Source: Archivesica marissinica (Eukaryota; Mollusca; Bivalvia; Venerida; Vesicomyidae). From it: a DNA stretch of 64,000 bases. Positions 1 through 11,000 of this stretch are shown here, one piece after another. The stretch spans positions 16,072,294-16,136,293 of the forward strand of contig CM026400.1 in assembly GCA_014843695.1 (NCBI GenBank). Reading direction: 5' to 3'. Made by a program: the position numbers and the translations under genes. The notes under the pieces were generated by a model. That model was not told where the DNA came from and ran no database searches. It worked only from the letters and a program-made list of their open reading frames with translations. Position 1 is the stretch's first letter. Every line of letters starts with the position of its first letter.

Positions 1-44
1 AGTTTTAGAGATGTTTGGTACCCAAGTCTGGACTGTTGTTTATG

Positions 45-272
45 TAAATTTATTTTTAGCTCGATTGCAAAACAAGTTATTACAACTTATATTAATCACT
101 CTCGAGATCTCATTCCTGATGGAATCCATCTCCATCAGGTAGAGAGAAGAGGTAATGTGGAATTTAAATGCCTTGCCTAAGGGCACAATCGTAACGGCTC
201 CAGCGGGACTCCGGACCTTTTGCACCTGAAGCAAACATGCTAGTACTGCGCTATCATGACTTCCAAACAGTT
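45..272 (-). mobile_element. SINE-C copy (tRNA-Leu-like head)
   Basis: Antisense copy of the family called SINE-C here. Read on the minus strand it has a tRNA-like head (GTCGTGATAGCGCAG), a B-box-like GTTCGAGCC region, a body with a CCCTTAGGCAAGGCATTTAAA segment, and a 3' tail GATTAATATAAGTTGT then CGCAATCGAGC. In better copies the putative anticodon loop TTCAGGT would read CAG (Leu). This copy has lost part of the B box. Short reading frames across it are not genes. The family name is local to this annotation. Confidence 0.75.
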
Positions 273-1276
273 AGTACCTGATTCAACACTGTTCAGGTTG
301 CTTGGCAATAAGTTGAATAACAACAAAAGTTGAGAACAATTTTATATTAGGGGATGTTAATGAGATCGTTTCATTGGACGGTGCAAGTCGAAGTCCTGGA
401 ATCGGCTAGGTCTCCTCCATCAGAACAACATGTACCCAGTATCCGATATATACCGTTGAGTACCAGTCTGCCGACCTTTGTTAGCTAGCAGACTGGACTC
501 GAACTATCTCTAATCCTCGTACTGTCTGCTTTTAACTATAGTTTTGTGAATTATTTTAACTTGCACATAGCATTTTAGATTAACTAGGTAACTGTTCTAG
601 ACTGCGCCTGTCAATCATAAGCATGACTGATTGTTCGGCAGTATGAAGTTGAAATGAAGTATCCGAAATAATATTCATCCGAATTTACAGTATTAACATT
701 TCAACAACAATATGATAAATGTTAAATAACTGGGACATGTAGATGGTTGTAAAATCTCTCAAACACAAATGTGTCTGTTTCTATGTGTAATTTAAACCAT
801 GTCTTACGTCATAGACAGCACAATTTGCAAATAAATCTGCACAAATTTGGAGTTAAATTTGAACGGTGTCTGTGTAATTTGTAACCATATATATTTTTCG
901 CACTCATGGCAGTAACATTTAGAACCGTTTATATATATCTCATCTCATTTCATGTCTTCAATTTTGTAGGTAGCTAGCTATTAATTGTGACTAAATTCTA
1001 ATCGACATGTAATGTAATTTTACTCCAATGTTTGTCTTCATTTTTTTTTTTGGTGTGCATTTCTTTGTTTTTAACCTTAATAGTATGTACTTATTTTTAA
1101 CACAATCTCAGTCTCTGTCTCAATTAGGCCTAATGAGATTTTTAACAACTGGCCCTGACAATCGCCGTCCTGTCCTACTCAGTATTGAGTGATGGGTGTA
1201 ATATATAGATGTTCGCGACGTTGTTAAATCTATTTTCCTGTGAAGTTTGAACAACTGCACAGGATTGTTGAATGCA
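273..1276. other. AT-rich spacer, nothing recognised
   Basis: No open frame with coding character, no exon-like stretch with splice sites, and no repeat shared with the rest of the window was seen here. Confidence 0.5.
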
Positions 1277-2360
1277 ATGTACAGACACTAAGCCCTCCGT
1301 TACATACCTTCTTGGCATGATCTAGTCCAGTGGAAGTCGTGATATCGCATTCCCTTCATGTGTCAGATGTACAGAAACTAAGCCCTCCGTTACATACCTT
1401 CTTGGCATGATCTAGTCCTGTGGAAGTCGTGATAGCGCATTCCCTTCATGTGTCAGATGTACACAAACTAAGCCCTCCGTTACATACCTTCTTGGCATGA
1501 TCTAGTCCAGTGGAAGTCGTGATAGCGCATTCCCTTCATGTGTCAGATGTACACAAACTAAGCCCTCCGTTACATACCTTCTTGGCATGATCTAGTCCAG
1601 TGGAAGTCGTGATAGCGCATTCCCTTCATGTGTAAGATGTACAGACACTAAGCCCTCCGTTACATACCTTCTTGGCATGGTCTAGTCCAGTGGAAGTCGT
1701 GATAGCGCATTCCCTTCATGTGTCAGATGTACAGAAACTAAGCCCTCCGTTACATACCTTCTTGGCATGGTCTAGTCCTGTGGAAGTCGTGATAGCGCAT
1801 TCCCTTCATGTGTCAGATGTACAGAAACTAAGCCCTCCGTTACATACCTTCTTGGCATGATCTAGTCCAGTGGAAGTCGTGATAGCGCATTCCCTTCATG
1901 TGTCAGATGTACACAAACTAAGCCCTCCGTTACATACCTTCTTGGCATGGTCTAGTCCAGTGGAAGTCGTGATAGCGCATTCCCTTCATGTGTCAGATGT
2001 ACAGAAACTAAGCCCCCCGTTACATACCTTCTTGGCATGGTCTAGTCCAGTGGAAGTCGTGATAGCGCATTCCCTTCATGTGTCAGATGTACAGAAACTA
2101 AACCCCCCGTTACATACCTTCTTGGCATGGTCTAGTCCAGTGGAAGTCGTGATAGCGCATTCCCTTCATGTGTCAGATGTACAGAAACTAAGCCCTCCGT
2201 TACATACCTTCTTGGCATGGTCTAGTCCAGTGGAAGTCGTGATAGCGCATTCCCTTCATGTGTCAGATGTACAGAAACTAAATCCTCCGTTACATACCTT
2301 CTTGGCATGGTCTAGTCCAGTGGAAGTCGTGATAGCGCATTCCCTTCATGTGTCAGATGC
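1277..2360. repeat. 90-bp minisatellite, about 12 copies
   Basis: The unit contains AGCCCTCCGTTACATACC, TTCTTGGCATGRTCTAGTCC and GTGGAAGTCGTGATAGCGCA, with very few differences between copies. Because 90 is divisible by 3 and one frame lacks stops, a 174-residue reading frame appears; it is a by-product of the repeat. The GAAGTCGTGATAGCGCA part matches the start of the SINE-C tRNA-like head, so the array appears to have captured a SINE end. Confidence 0.95.
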
Positions 2361-2371
2361 ACAATTGACTG

Positions 2372-2540
2372 TACGACTGTTTCTCAGTGGTTAGCAGCTC
2401 TCCAATCAACCCGTGATTGATCCTCGGACTTGGAAGTATATGAGATGGTACGATGGGCGCCAGATCGGACATGTAGATTTTCTTTTGGGTACTGCAGTGT
2501 CCTCCCACACAAATGACCACATAATAATTAATATATATGC
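2372..2540 (+). mobile_element. SINE-B copy, degraded
   Basis: Weak tRNA-like head (CTCAGTGGTTAGCAG, TGATTGATCCTCGGACTTGG), then the SINE-B body with GAAGTATATGAGATGGTACG, CAGATCGGACATGTAG and CCTCCCACACAAATGACCAC. It starts at the end of the 90-bp array and lacks the usual 3' tail. Confidence 0.6.
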
Positions 2541-2610
2541 ATATTAATTATTATACGTTTTCATCGGCACCAACGACCGTGATTATTATAACACATTTCA
2601 AGCTGTTAAT

Positions 2611-2898
2611 GTGTGTGTTTACGTTTATTTATCGTCGCTACCGGTTGCCCATATGAGCGACGCCTCCTGAAGCGATTAGTCATTTTAGATTTTGGAGGAT
2701 AGTGCAATGATACAGACAGAGACCCATTCCAGAGTCTCCTCTTGTTCTTTTACGTGCACGGTGTAAAGTACCGACACGAGACCTCGGTTTAACGTCCCAT
2801 CTGAACTGTTAATTGTATTAGGGTCAGACGGGGGATCGAACCTGCGATCCCTGGATTACCAGTCCAGCGTGTTAACCACTGGACTACAGATCCGTCTG
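2611..2898 (-). mobile_element. SINE-A copy (tRNA-Thr-like head), near full length
   Basis: On the minus strand the head reads GATCTGTAGTCCAGTGG, then CTGGACTGGTAATCCAGGGA, whose seven-base loop CTGGTAA would carry anticodon GGT (Thr), then a B box near GGTTCGATCCCCCGTCTG. The body contains GAGGTCTCGTGTCGG, CACGTAAAAGAAC and GGTCTCTGTCTGTATCATTG. The tail is CGACGATAAATAAACGTAAA. It is an SINE pseudo-tRNA, not a tRNA gene. Confidence 0.85.
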
Positions 2899-2899
2899 T

Positions 2900-3990
2900 G
2901 TCTGAATCATCATATATTGTATAAAATAACAGTGACTCTGATTGGTTACTTGACTGCAATGTTTCAGTGTCCTACGATTGGTCGGTTTCATGGCTGGTTT
3001 GGTTGGAGCTGTCTGATTGGCCATCTATATATTGGTATCTAACTTGCTTTCAATAGATCAGTTGTTCTACCTGGGTGCCAGTATGTGTATGAAATACTGC
3101 TCGGAGGGGCAGCTGGGGTCTTCCCCCACTGACAATAGCTGGAGTGTAGCCACGTGACCCGTTAGCTATTGTAATTACCAGTACAGAGAAGCACAGCGCA
3201 CCGCTATCAGAAGATGTATGCCCCTTCTACATTCTTGACTTCGATAATTCCTCCGGTATACATGTCAGATGATGAAGAAACGTAGATTGAATAGACTATA
3301 AAGAACATCTCTCAGTAATTCGAGCTTTCTACAGTCAGTCAAGCGTTTTGTTTTCATGTTTTATTATTGCGAACTTTTAATCGATATCTCATTTAGTAGT
3401 TAAAGATGTTTTTCTATAAATAGACATTACATCACTTAGTCTATAAATAGGCATGTCATTATTTCTATAAATAGACATGGCCTGCTAGAGCAGATACCTG
3501 CTATAGTCGTTCGTTACTACCAGTAGGTTAGAGTCGACCATGTTAGTACATGCATCGATCATTTGTACATCTTCAACCTAGGGATAAGTGGATTAAGTCG
3601 TGATAGCTCACCAATATATACTACAAATGTACCTTACTGCCTTCAAAATATATATTTTCTTCCCTTCAAATGTAGAGAATACATTTCTCTTATTGTCATC
3701 AAAATAGAGAACTTACTAACTTACGTTAGTTTGGTTTTAGCGGATATGAAACGAAGACACACAACTCCATCCGTAAGCCGGGACTGATCTGGATCTATGT
3801 TGTTTGCAAATGTGATTTTATTTACTCAGCAGGCAAAGGGTTAACACAGGTGGGTTTGTTGATGACAACTCTTTGAATATTGTTGTTCTAAGGTTATGAT
3901 ACAATGGACAGAAATAACAGAAATGGTTTTAATATTTATTAATATCCCTTGTATGTACCTTACATAAAATATATACATATAGGAACTTGC
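2900..3990. other. No gene recognised
   Basis: Mostly unique sequence. A short inverted repeat ACAATAGCT / AGCTATTGT lies near 3132-3174. A GATCTATGTTGTTTGC segment near 3792 also occurs in the MITE at 60,914. A weakly sushi-like stretch at 3057-3180 has an in-frame stop and is not annotated as an exon. Confidence 0.4.
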
Positions 3991-4941
3991 TTAACCCTTT
4001 CCCTCATAGAAGCAACTCTCGACGCCATTGCCAATACGACATACATTGACATTATAGTAGCCAAACCAATGTTTATAATAAAGGCCAGAATCGCATGTAG
4101 TCCCAGTAATATCTATGGAGGTGGGATTGATATGGCGACTACTTATCCACTGCAGGATAGCTAAATGGCTGCCGTTTGTATGGAGATATAATAGTATATT
4201 AACCTAAATCTCTATGTAGTCCCAGTAATATATATGGAGGTGGGATAGATATGGCGACTACTTATCCACTGCTTGACAGCTAAATGGCTGTCATTTGTAT
4301 GGTGATATAATAGTATATTAACCTAAGTCTCATGTAGTCCAGTAATATCTATGGAGTGGGATAGATATGGTGACTACTTATCCACTGCATGATAACTAAA
4401 TGGCTGTCATTTGTATGGAGATATAATAGTATATTAACCTAAATCTCTATGTAGTTCCAGTAATATCTATGGATGTGGGATAGATATGGTGACTACTTAT
4501 CCACTGCATGATAACTAAATGGCTGTCATTTGTATGGAGATATAATAGTATATTAACCTAAATCTCTATGTAGTTCCAGTAATATCTATGGATGTGGGAT
4601 AGATATGGTGACTACTTATCCACTGCATGATAACTAAATGGCTGTCATTTGTATGGAGATATAATAGTATATTAACCTAAATCTCTATGTAGTTCCAGTA
4701 ATATCTATGGATGTGGGATAGATATGGTGACTACTTATCCACTGCATGATAACTAAATGGCTGTCATTTGTATGGAGATATAATAGTATATTAACCTAAA
4801 TCTCTATGTAGTTCCAGTAATATCTATGGATGTGGGATAGATATGGTGACTACTTATCCACTGCATGATAACTAAATGGCTGTCATTTGTATGGAGATAT
4901 AATAGTATATCAACCTAAATCTCTATGAAGGAAAGGGTTAA
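3991..4941. mobile_element. TTAA-flanked MITE (type 2) with internal 119-bp tandem expansion
   Basis: The ends are TTAACCCTTTCCCTCATAGA and its near-perfect inverse, TCTATGAAGGAAAGGGTTAA. TTAA target duplication with termini starting CCC is the signature of piggyBac-type elements; there is no transposase, so it would be non-autonomous. The interior has about 7 tandem copies of a 119-bp segment containing GTGGGATAGATATGG and ACTACTTATCCACTGCATG. The last copies are almost identical, so the expansion is recent. Confidence 0.8.
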
Positions 4942-5361
4942 ACATTAACATTCATCACAGAATTTCAAGATACTACATAACTACTGTACAATTTATGTAT
5001 AGGATATAAGCCTAAAATGATCCAATATGTAAAATATTGGATCCGTTTGAGGCTTATATCTTACTTAAAACACACACTTATATAACAAGATCCTACTAAT
5101 TAAAATTGTTAATTTCATACATTTACGCGTAGGATTTAACATAATACTCTGGCCTTTTGACACCAGTCCAATATTAATAATAATGGACGGCAAGTATAAA
5201 GGTATGACGTCACGACAGTGTTTTAACAGTGTATTTATAACATCAAACCTACAAACAGTTGCTAATTATTTTATTACATACCGTAGGAATTAAAACACAT
5301 ATGTTTCAAACACTGAATTGAAACAATGGCACTAATGTACAAATTAAGAAATATTTTAAGC
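4942..5361. other. AT-rich spacer
   Basis: No gene seen. The only structure is an inverted repeat near 5000-5060: GGATATAAGCCTAAAATGAT against the reverse complement of ATCCGTTTGAGGCTTATATC. It may be a small hairpin or a MITE remnant. Confidence 0.4.
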
Positions 5362-5607
5362 TTAAACTTTATTTATTTTACAACGATTGCGAAGCAAGTT
5401 TTAACAACTTATATTAATCACTCTCGTTGGCGCCGATGAAATCATATATGTGGTCATTCGTGTGGGAGGAAACCGGAGTACCCTGAGAAAACCCACCTGT
5501 CTGATCTGGTGACCACCGTACCATATCACATACTTCCCGTTTCGAGGATCGAACCCGGGTTGCATTGGTGAGAAGCGAGCATACTAACCACTGCGCTAAT
5601 CGGACAA
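5362..5607 (-). mobile_element. SINE-B copy
   Basis: Minus-strand order: tRNA-like head TCCGATTAGCGCAGTGGTTA with TTCGATCC B box, GAAGTATGTGATATGG, CAGATCAGACAGGTGGG, the motif GGGTACTCCGGTTTCCTCCC, and tail GATTAATATAAGTTGTTAAA then CGCAATCG and AATAAATAAAG. The tail is shared with SINE-C although the bodies differ. Confidence 0.85.
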
Positions 5608-5613
5608 CCGAAA

Positions 5614-5690
5614 TATTTTAGCTCAATTACGACATTTTTACAACTTGTATTAATTAATCACTCTCGAGACCTCATTCCTAATATACACAA
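5614..5690 (-). mobile_element. SINE-C 3' fragment
   Basis: Only the 3' tail portion is present, antisense (TTTTAGCTCAATTACGA, then ATTAATCACTCTCGAGACC). Confidence 0.6.
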
Positions 5691-5749
5691 TAGTATGTAC
5701 AAGTATACGGTTAATGCTGGTTATCAAGAAAAGTAATTGGAGAAAATTA

Positions 5750-5962
5750 TTTAATTTATTTTAGCTCGATTGCGAAACAAGTTATAGTTATCACTCTCGA
5801 GATCTCATTCCTGATTGAATCGATCGCCACGAGGGAGAGAGAAGAGACAATGTGGAGTATAAATGCCTTGCCTAAGGGCACAATCGTAACAGCTACAGCT
5901 GTGCTCGAACTTGGGGCCTTTTAGCACCTGAAACAAACGCGCTAACACGATTTCCATCAAGA
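5750..5962 (-). mobile_element. SINE-C copy
   Basis: Antisense copy with tail, body (CCCTTAGGCAAGGCATTTAT) and a damaged head. It ends near TTTCCATC. Confidence 0.75.
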
Positions 5963-6196
5963 AATAAATATTTTAAAAGATCAATTCTAACTCGAGTATT
6001 GGAGAACAACACAGCGAAGTAGGACAAACTGCTCGTTGTATAAGAAGAAAGGCTTCGGCGGCGACCGGTTGCAGGCACAGTCGCTTGGGTTCTGGACAAA
6101 TGGTTTCCGGTTCAAAACCAAATTCTTTAATTATTTTAAGAACATTGTGATACACTTATACCTTAGCCAAGCATATTTGTGAGTGCAATGAGTGGA

Positions 6197-6310
6197 GTGT
6201 GTGTTTTACGTTTATTTATCGTCGCTACCGGTTGCCCATATGAGCGATGCCTGCTGAAGAGATTAGTCATTTTAGATTTTTGGTAGGATTAGTGAAAATG
6301 ATACAGACAT
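6197..6310 (-). mobile_element. SINE-A 3' fragment
   Basis: Antisense 3' half only: ACGTTTATTTATCGTCGCTA, GGTTGCCCATATGAGCGA, GATTAGTCATTTTAGA. It is followed 30 bp later by a longer copy in the same orientation. Confidence 0.75.
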
Positions 6311-6341
6311 TTCAAAATACACAGTACAGTAAAATATATGA

Positions 6342-6636
6342 GGGGTGTGTTTTACGTTTATTTATCGTCGCTACAGGTTGCCCATATGGAAATCTCCTGA
6401 AGAGATTAGTCATTTTAGATTTTTGGAGGATAGTGCAATGATACAGAGAGAGACCCATTCCAGAGTCTCCTCTGGTTCTTTTACGTGCACGGTGTAAAGC
6501 ACTGACACGAGACCTCGGTTTAATGTCCCATCTGAAAGACTGTTAATTTTATTAGGGTCACACGGGGAATCGAACCTGCGATCCCTGAATTACCAGTCCA
6601 ACGTGTTAACCACTGAACTACATATCCAACTGTACA
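6342..6636 (-). mobile_element. SINE-A copy, full length
   Basis: Complete antisense copy from tail (ACGTTTATTTATCGTCG) to head (CCACTGAACTACATATCC). The anticodon arm carries a substitution. Confidence 0.85.
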
Positions 6637-6639
6637 ATG

Positions 6640-7030
6640 AGTGGATAGGCGTATCCATACATACAACGGCCAGAAGTGCATGGGCGTGTCTATGTAATCG
6701 ACCGTGTGCCACATTGTTCCTGATAGTATTAACTTTCTAGTAGTAGCGGACAGTTGAAAAATCGGCAAACAGTAAAAACAGCTGACAAAGTTCAGGTCCA
6801 TGTATCAGTTTTTATGGGAATTGGCGATCTGTAGCCGGATTGTGGCGATATATCGCTACAGCGTGGGAGTGGCATGGTTGTAACCTCTTCGTCACCAAAG
6901 TGAGACAGACTCCATGTACACTGGGCTGAAAAATAAATAAAACTGCATCAGTATTACATCGCACTTTTACAATGGCACGGTTAATTTTATTATTTCGAGT
7001 GAGATTAAAACACTTACAATGTATTTTTAT
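6640..7030. other. No gene recognised
   Basis: Unique sequence with no exon-like signal. A short inverted repeat around GATTGTGGCGATATATCGCTACAG is present near 6837. Confidence 0.4.
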
Positions 7031-7032
7031 TG

Positions 7033-7200
7033 TCTGGTGACCGAGTGGTGAAATGGATACGAAGTCCGAATCATAACCCAGAGGTTGTGGGCTCGAACTT
7101 CACCAGAACCATGGTGGTGGTGTACTTCGTCAAGACTCTTAAATCCACATTTGTTACTTATCTCTCCCTCATGGCGGTATGTATGGAAGGTCATTAATCT
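7033..7200 (+). mobile_element. Possible tRNA-derived SINE of another family
   Basis: The head GTGACCGAGTGGTGAAATGG and B-box-like GTGGGCTCGAACTTCACC resemble a class II tRNA with a long variable arm. It is followed by GGTGTACTTCGTCAAG. A diverged relative of the head (GTGGTGAAATGGATACG) occurs at 47,605. I cannot define its 3' end. Confidence 0.4.
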
Positions 7201-7569
7201 TTAAAACAAAATTATATCACCAGTGTGCAGTGTTGTCCTGCAAGTCTGACCCAAATTGCAATAGTAAAACAAGAGTTATTGCACTCAAATGTCCCTTGAA
7301 TTAATTAAAATTTCAATATTTTCACCATCTACAATTATTAACCATAATGCCATAGAACATTAAGTAAAAAAACCCATGTCGCCATCGCGAGTTATCCCAC
7401 TCCTATCTGACCAGAGTTACTGCCCTTGATTTTGATAGTAAATATAACATAGCTCATTTATACTATAATGCCTTCTTTTATTTATATTAAAAACCTAAGC
7501 ATATCTTTATGCACGATATAGGTTTGGCGGATTTGGTTTGCCTGTTCCCGTGTTAGGACTAGGTTCAAC

Positions 7570-8059
7570 TTAACCCTTTCCCTCATAGAAGCACCTCTTG
7601 ACGCCAATACGACATACATTGACAATGTAGTAGCCAAACCAATGTTCATTAACCCTTTCCCTCATAGAAGCAGCTCCTGACGCCATTACCAATATGACAT
7701 ACATTGACAATGTAGTAGCCAAACCAATGTTCATTAACCCTTTCCCTCATAGAAGCAGCTCTTGACACCATTACAAATACGACATACATTGACAATGTAG
7801 TAGCCAAACCAATGTTCATTAATCCTTTCCCTCATATAAGCACCTCTTGGCGGCATTACCAATATGACATACATTGACAATATAGTAGCCAAACCAAATG
7901 TTCATAATAAAGGCTAGAATCTCATGTAGTCCCAGTAATATCTATGGAGTTGGGATAGATATGGCCACTACTTATCCACTGCATGATAGCTAAATGGCTG
8001 TCGTTTGTATAGAGATATAATAGTATATTAAACTAAATCTCTATGAAGGAAAGGGTTAA
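7570..8059. mobile_element. TTAA-flanked MITE (type 2), 5' end repeated four times
   Basis: Same family as the element at 3,991. Here the 5' portion, including TTAACCCTTTCCCTCATAGA and about 65 bp of interior, is repeated in tandem at 7570, 7649, 7734 and 7819. Each copy starts with its own TTAA. The 3' end (TATGAAGGAAAGGGTTAA) closes at 8059, and the giant satellite starts about 15 bp later. Confidence 0.75.
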
Positions 8060-8072
8060 ATTTCGGAAAAAA

Positions 8073-11000
8073 AACACTGGTCTAATATTCCTGCACGTGG
8101 TGCATGAACACACTAGTATATTATTCCTGCACATGGTGCATGGACACACTAGTATATTATTCCTGCACATGGTGCATGGACACACAAGTCTATTATTCCT
8201 GCATGTGGTGCATGAAAACTCTAGTCTATTATTTCTGCACATGGTGCATGAACACACTAGTCTATTATTTCTGCACATGGTGCATGGACACACTAGTCTA
8301 TTATTCCTGCACATGGTGCATGAAAACACTAGTCTATTATTCCTGCACATGGTGCATGAACACACTAGTCTATTATTTCTGCACATGGTGCATGAAAACA
8401 CTAGTCTATTATTTCTGCACATGGTGCATGGACACACTAGTCTATTATTCCTGCACATGGTGCATGGACACACAAGTCTATTATTCCTGCACATGGTGCA
8501 TGAAAACACTAGTCTATTATTTCTGCACATGGTACATGGACACACTAGTCTATTATTCCTGCATGTGGTGCATGGACACACAAGTCTATTATTCCTGCAC
8601 ATGGTGCATGAAAACACTAGTCTATTATTCCTGCACATGGTGCATGAACACACTAGTCTATTATTCCTGCACATGGTGCATGAAAACACTAGTCTATTAT
8701 TTCTGCACATGGTGCATGGACACACTAGTCTATTATTCCTGCACATGGTGCATGGACACACAAGTCTATTATTCCTGCACATGGTGCATGAAAACACTAG
8801 TCTATTATTTCTGCACATGGTACATGGACACACTAGTCTATTATTCCTGCATGTGGTGCATGGACACACACGTCTATTATTCCTGCACATGGTGCATGAA
8901 AACACTAGTCTATTATTTCTGCACATGGTGCATGGACACACTAGTCTATTATTCCTGTGCATGGTGCATGGACACACTAGTCTATTATTCCTGTGCATGG
9001 ACACACTAGTCTATTATTCCTGCACATAGTGCATGAACACACTAGTCTATTATTCCTGCACATGGTGCATGGACACACAAGTCTATTATTCCTGCATGTG
9101 GTGCATGAAAACACTAGTCTATTATTTCTGCACATGGTGCATGGACACACTAGTCTATTATTCCTGCACATGGTGCATGAACACACCAGTCTATTATTTC
9201 TGCACATGGTGCATGGACACACTAGTCTATTATTTCTGTGCATGGACACACTAGTCTATTATTCCTGCACATGGTGCATGGACACACTAGTCTATTATTC
9301 CTGCACATAGTGCATGGACACACTAGTCTATTATTTCTGTGCATGGACACACTAGTCTATTATTCCTGCACATAGTGCATGGACACACTAGTCTATTATT
9401 CCTGCACATAGTGCATGGACACACTAGTCTATTATTTCTGTGCATGGACACACTAGTCTATTATTCCTGCACATAGTGCATGAACACACTAGTCTATTAT
9501 TTCTGTGCATGGTACATGAACACACTAGTCTATTATTTCTGCACCTGGTACATGAACACACTAGTCTATTATTTCTGCACATGGTACATGAACACACTAG
9601 TCTATTATTTCTGCACATGGTACATGACCACACTAGTCTATTATTCCTGCACATGGAACATGAACACACTAGTCTATTATTCCTGTACATGGTGCATGGA
9701 CACACAAGTCTATTATTCCTGCACATGGTGCATGAAAACACTAGTCTATTATTTCTGCACATGGTACATGGACACACTAGTCTATTATTCCTGCATGTGG
9801 TGCATGGACACACAAGTCTATTATTCCTGCACATGGTGCATGAAAACACTAGTCTATTATTTCTGCACATGGTGCATGGACACACTAGTCTATTATTCCG
9901 GTGCATGGTGCATGGACACACTAGTCTATTATTCCTGTGCATGGACACACTAGTCTATTATTCCTGCACATAGTGCATGAACACACTAGTCTATTATTCC
10001 TGCACATGGTGCATGGACACACAAGTCTATTATTCCTGCATGTGGTGCATGAAAACACTAGTCTATTATTTCTGCACATGGTGCATGGACACACTAGTCT
10101 ATTATTCCTGCACATGGTGCATGAACACACTAGTCTATTATTTCTGCACATGGTGCATGGACACACTAGTCTATTATTTCTGTGCATGGACACACTAGTC
10201 TATTATTCCTGCACATGGTGCATGGACACACTAGTCTATTATTCCTGCACATAGTGCATGGACACACTAGTCTATTATTTCTGTGCATGGACACACTAGT
10301 CTATTATTCCTGCACATAGTGCATGGACACACTAGTCTATTATTCCTGCACATAGTGCATGGACACACTAGTCTATTATTTCTGTGCATGGACACACTAG
10401 TCTATTATTCCTGCACATAGTGCATGAACACACTAGTCTATTATTTCTGTGCATGGTACATGAACACACTAGTCTATTATTTCTGCACCTGGTACATGAA
10501 CACACTAGTCTATTATTTCTGCACATGGTACATGAACACACTAGTCTATTATTTCTGCACATGGTACATGACCACACTAGTCTATTATTCCTGCACATGG
10601 TACATGAACACACTAGTCTATTATTCCCGTACATGGTGCATGGACACACTAGTCTATTATTTCTGCACATGGTACATGAACACACTAGTCTATTATTTCT
10701 GCACATGGTACATGAACACACTAGTCTATTATTCCCGTACATGGTGCATGGACACACTAGTCTATTATTTCTGCACATGGTGCATGAAAACACTAGTCTA
10801 TTATTCCTGCACATGGTGCATGAACACACTAGTCTATTATTTCTGCACATGGTGCATGAAAACACTAGTCTATTATTCCTGCACATGGTACATGAAAACA
10901 CTAGTCTATTATTTCTGCACATGGTACATGAACACACTAGTCTATTATTTCTGCACATGGTACATGAACACACTAGTCTATTATTCCTGCACATGGTGCA

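Noticed and set aside
3057..3180. Possible decayed sushi exon (SMCMKYCSEGQLG, then NSWSVAT)
   Set aside because: It has an acceptor-like TTTCAATAG and a C-x3-C-x-E-G pattern, but there is an in-frame TGA, a missing conserved Cys and an inverted repeat over its end. It is too weak to annotate.
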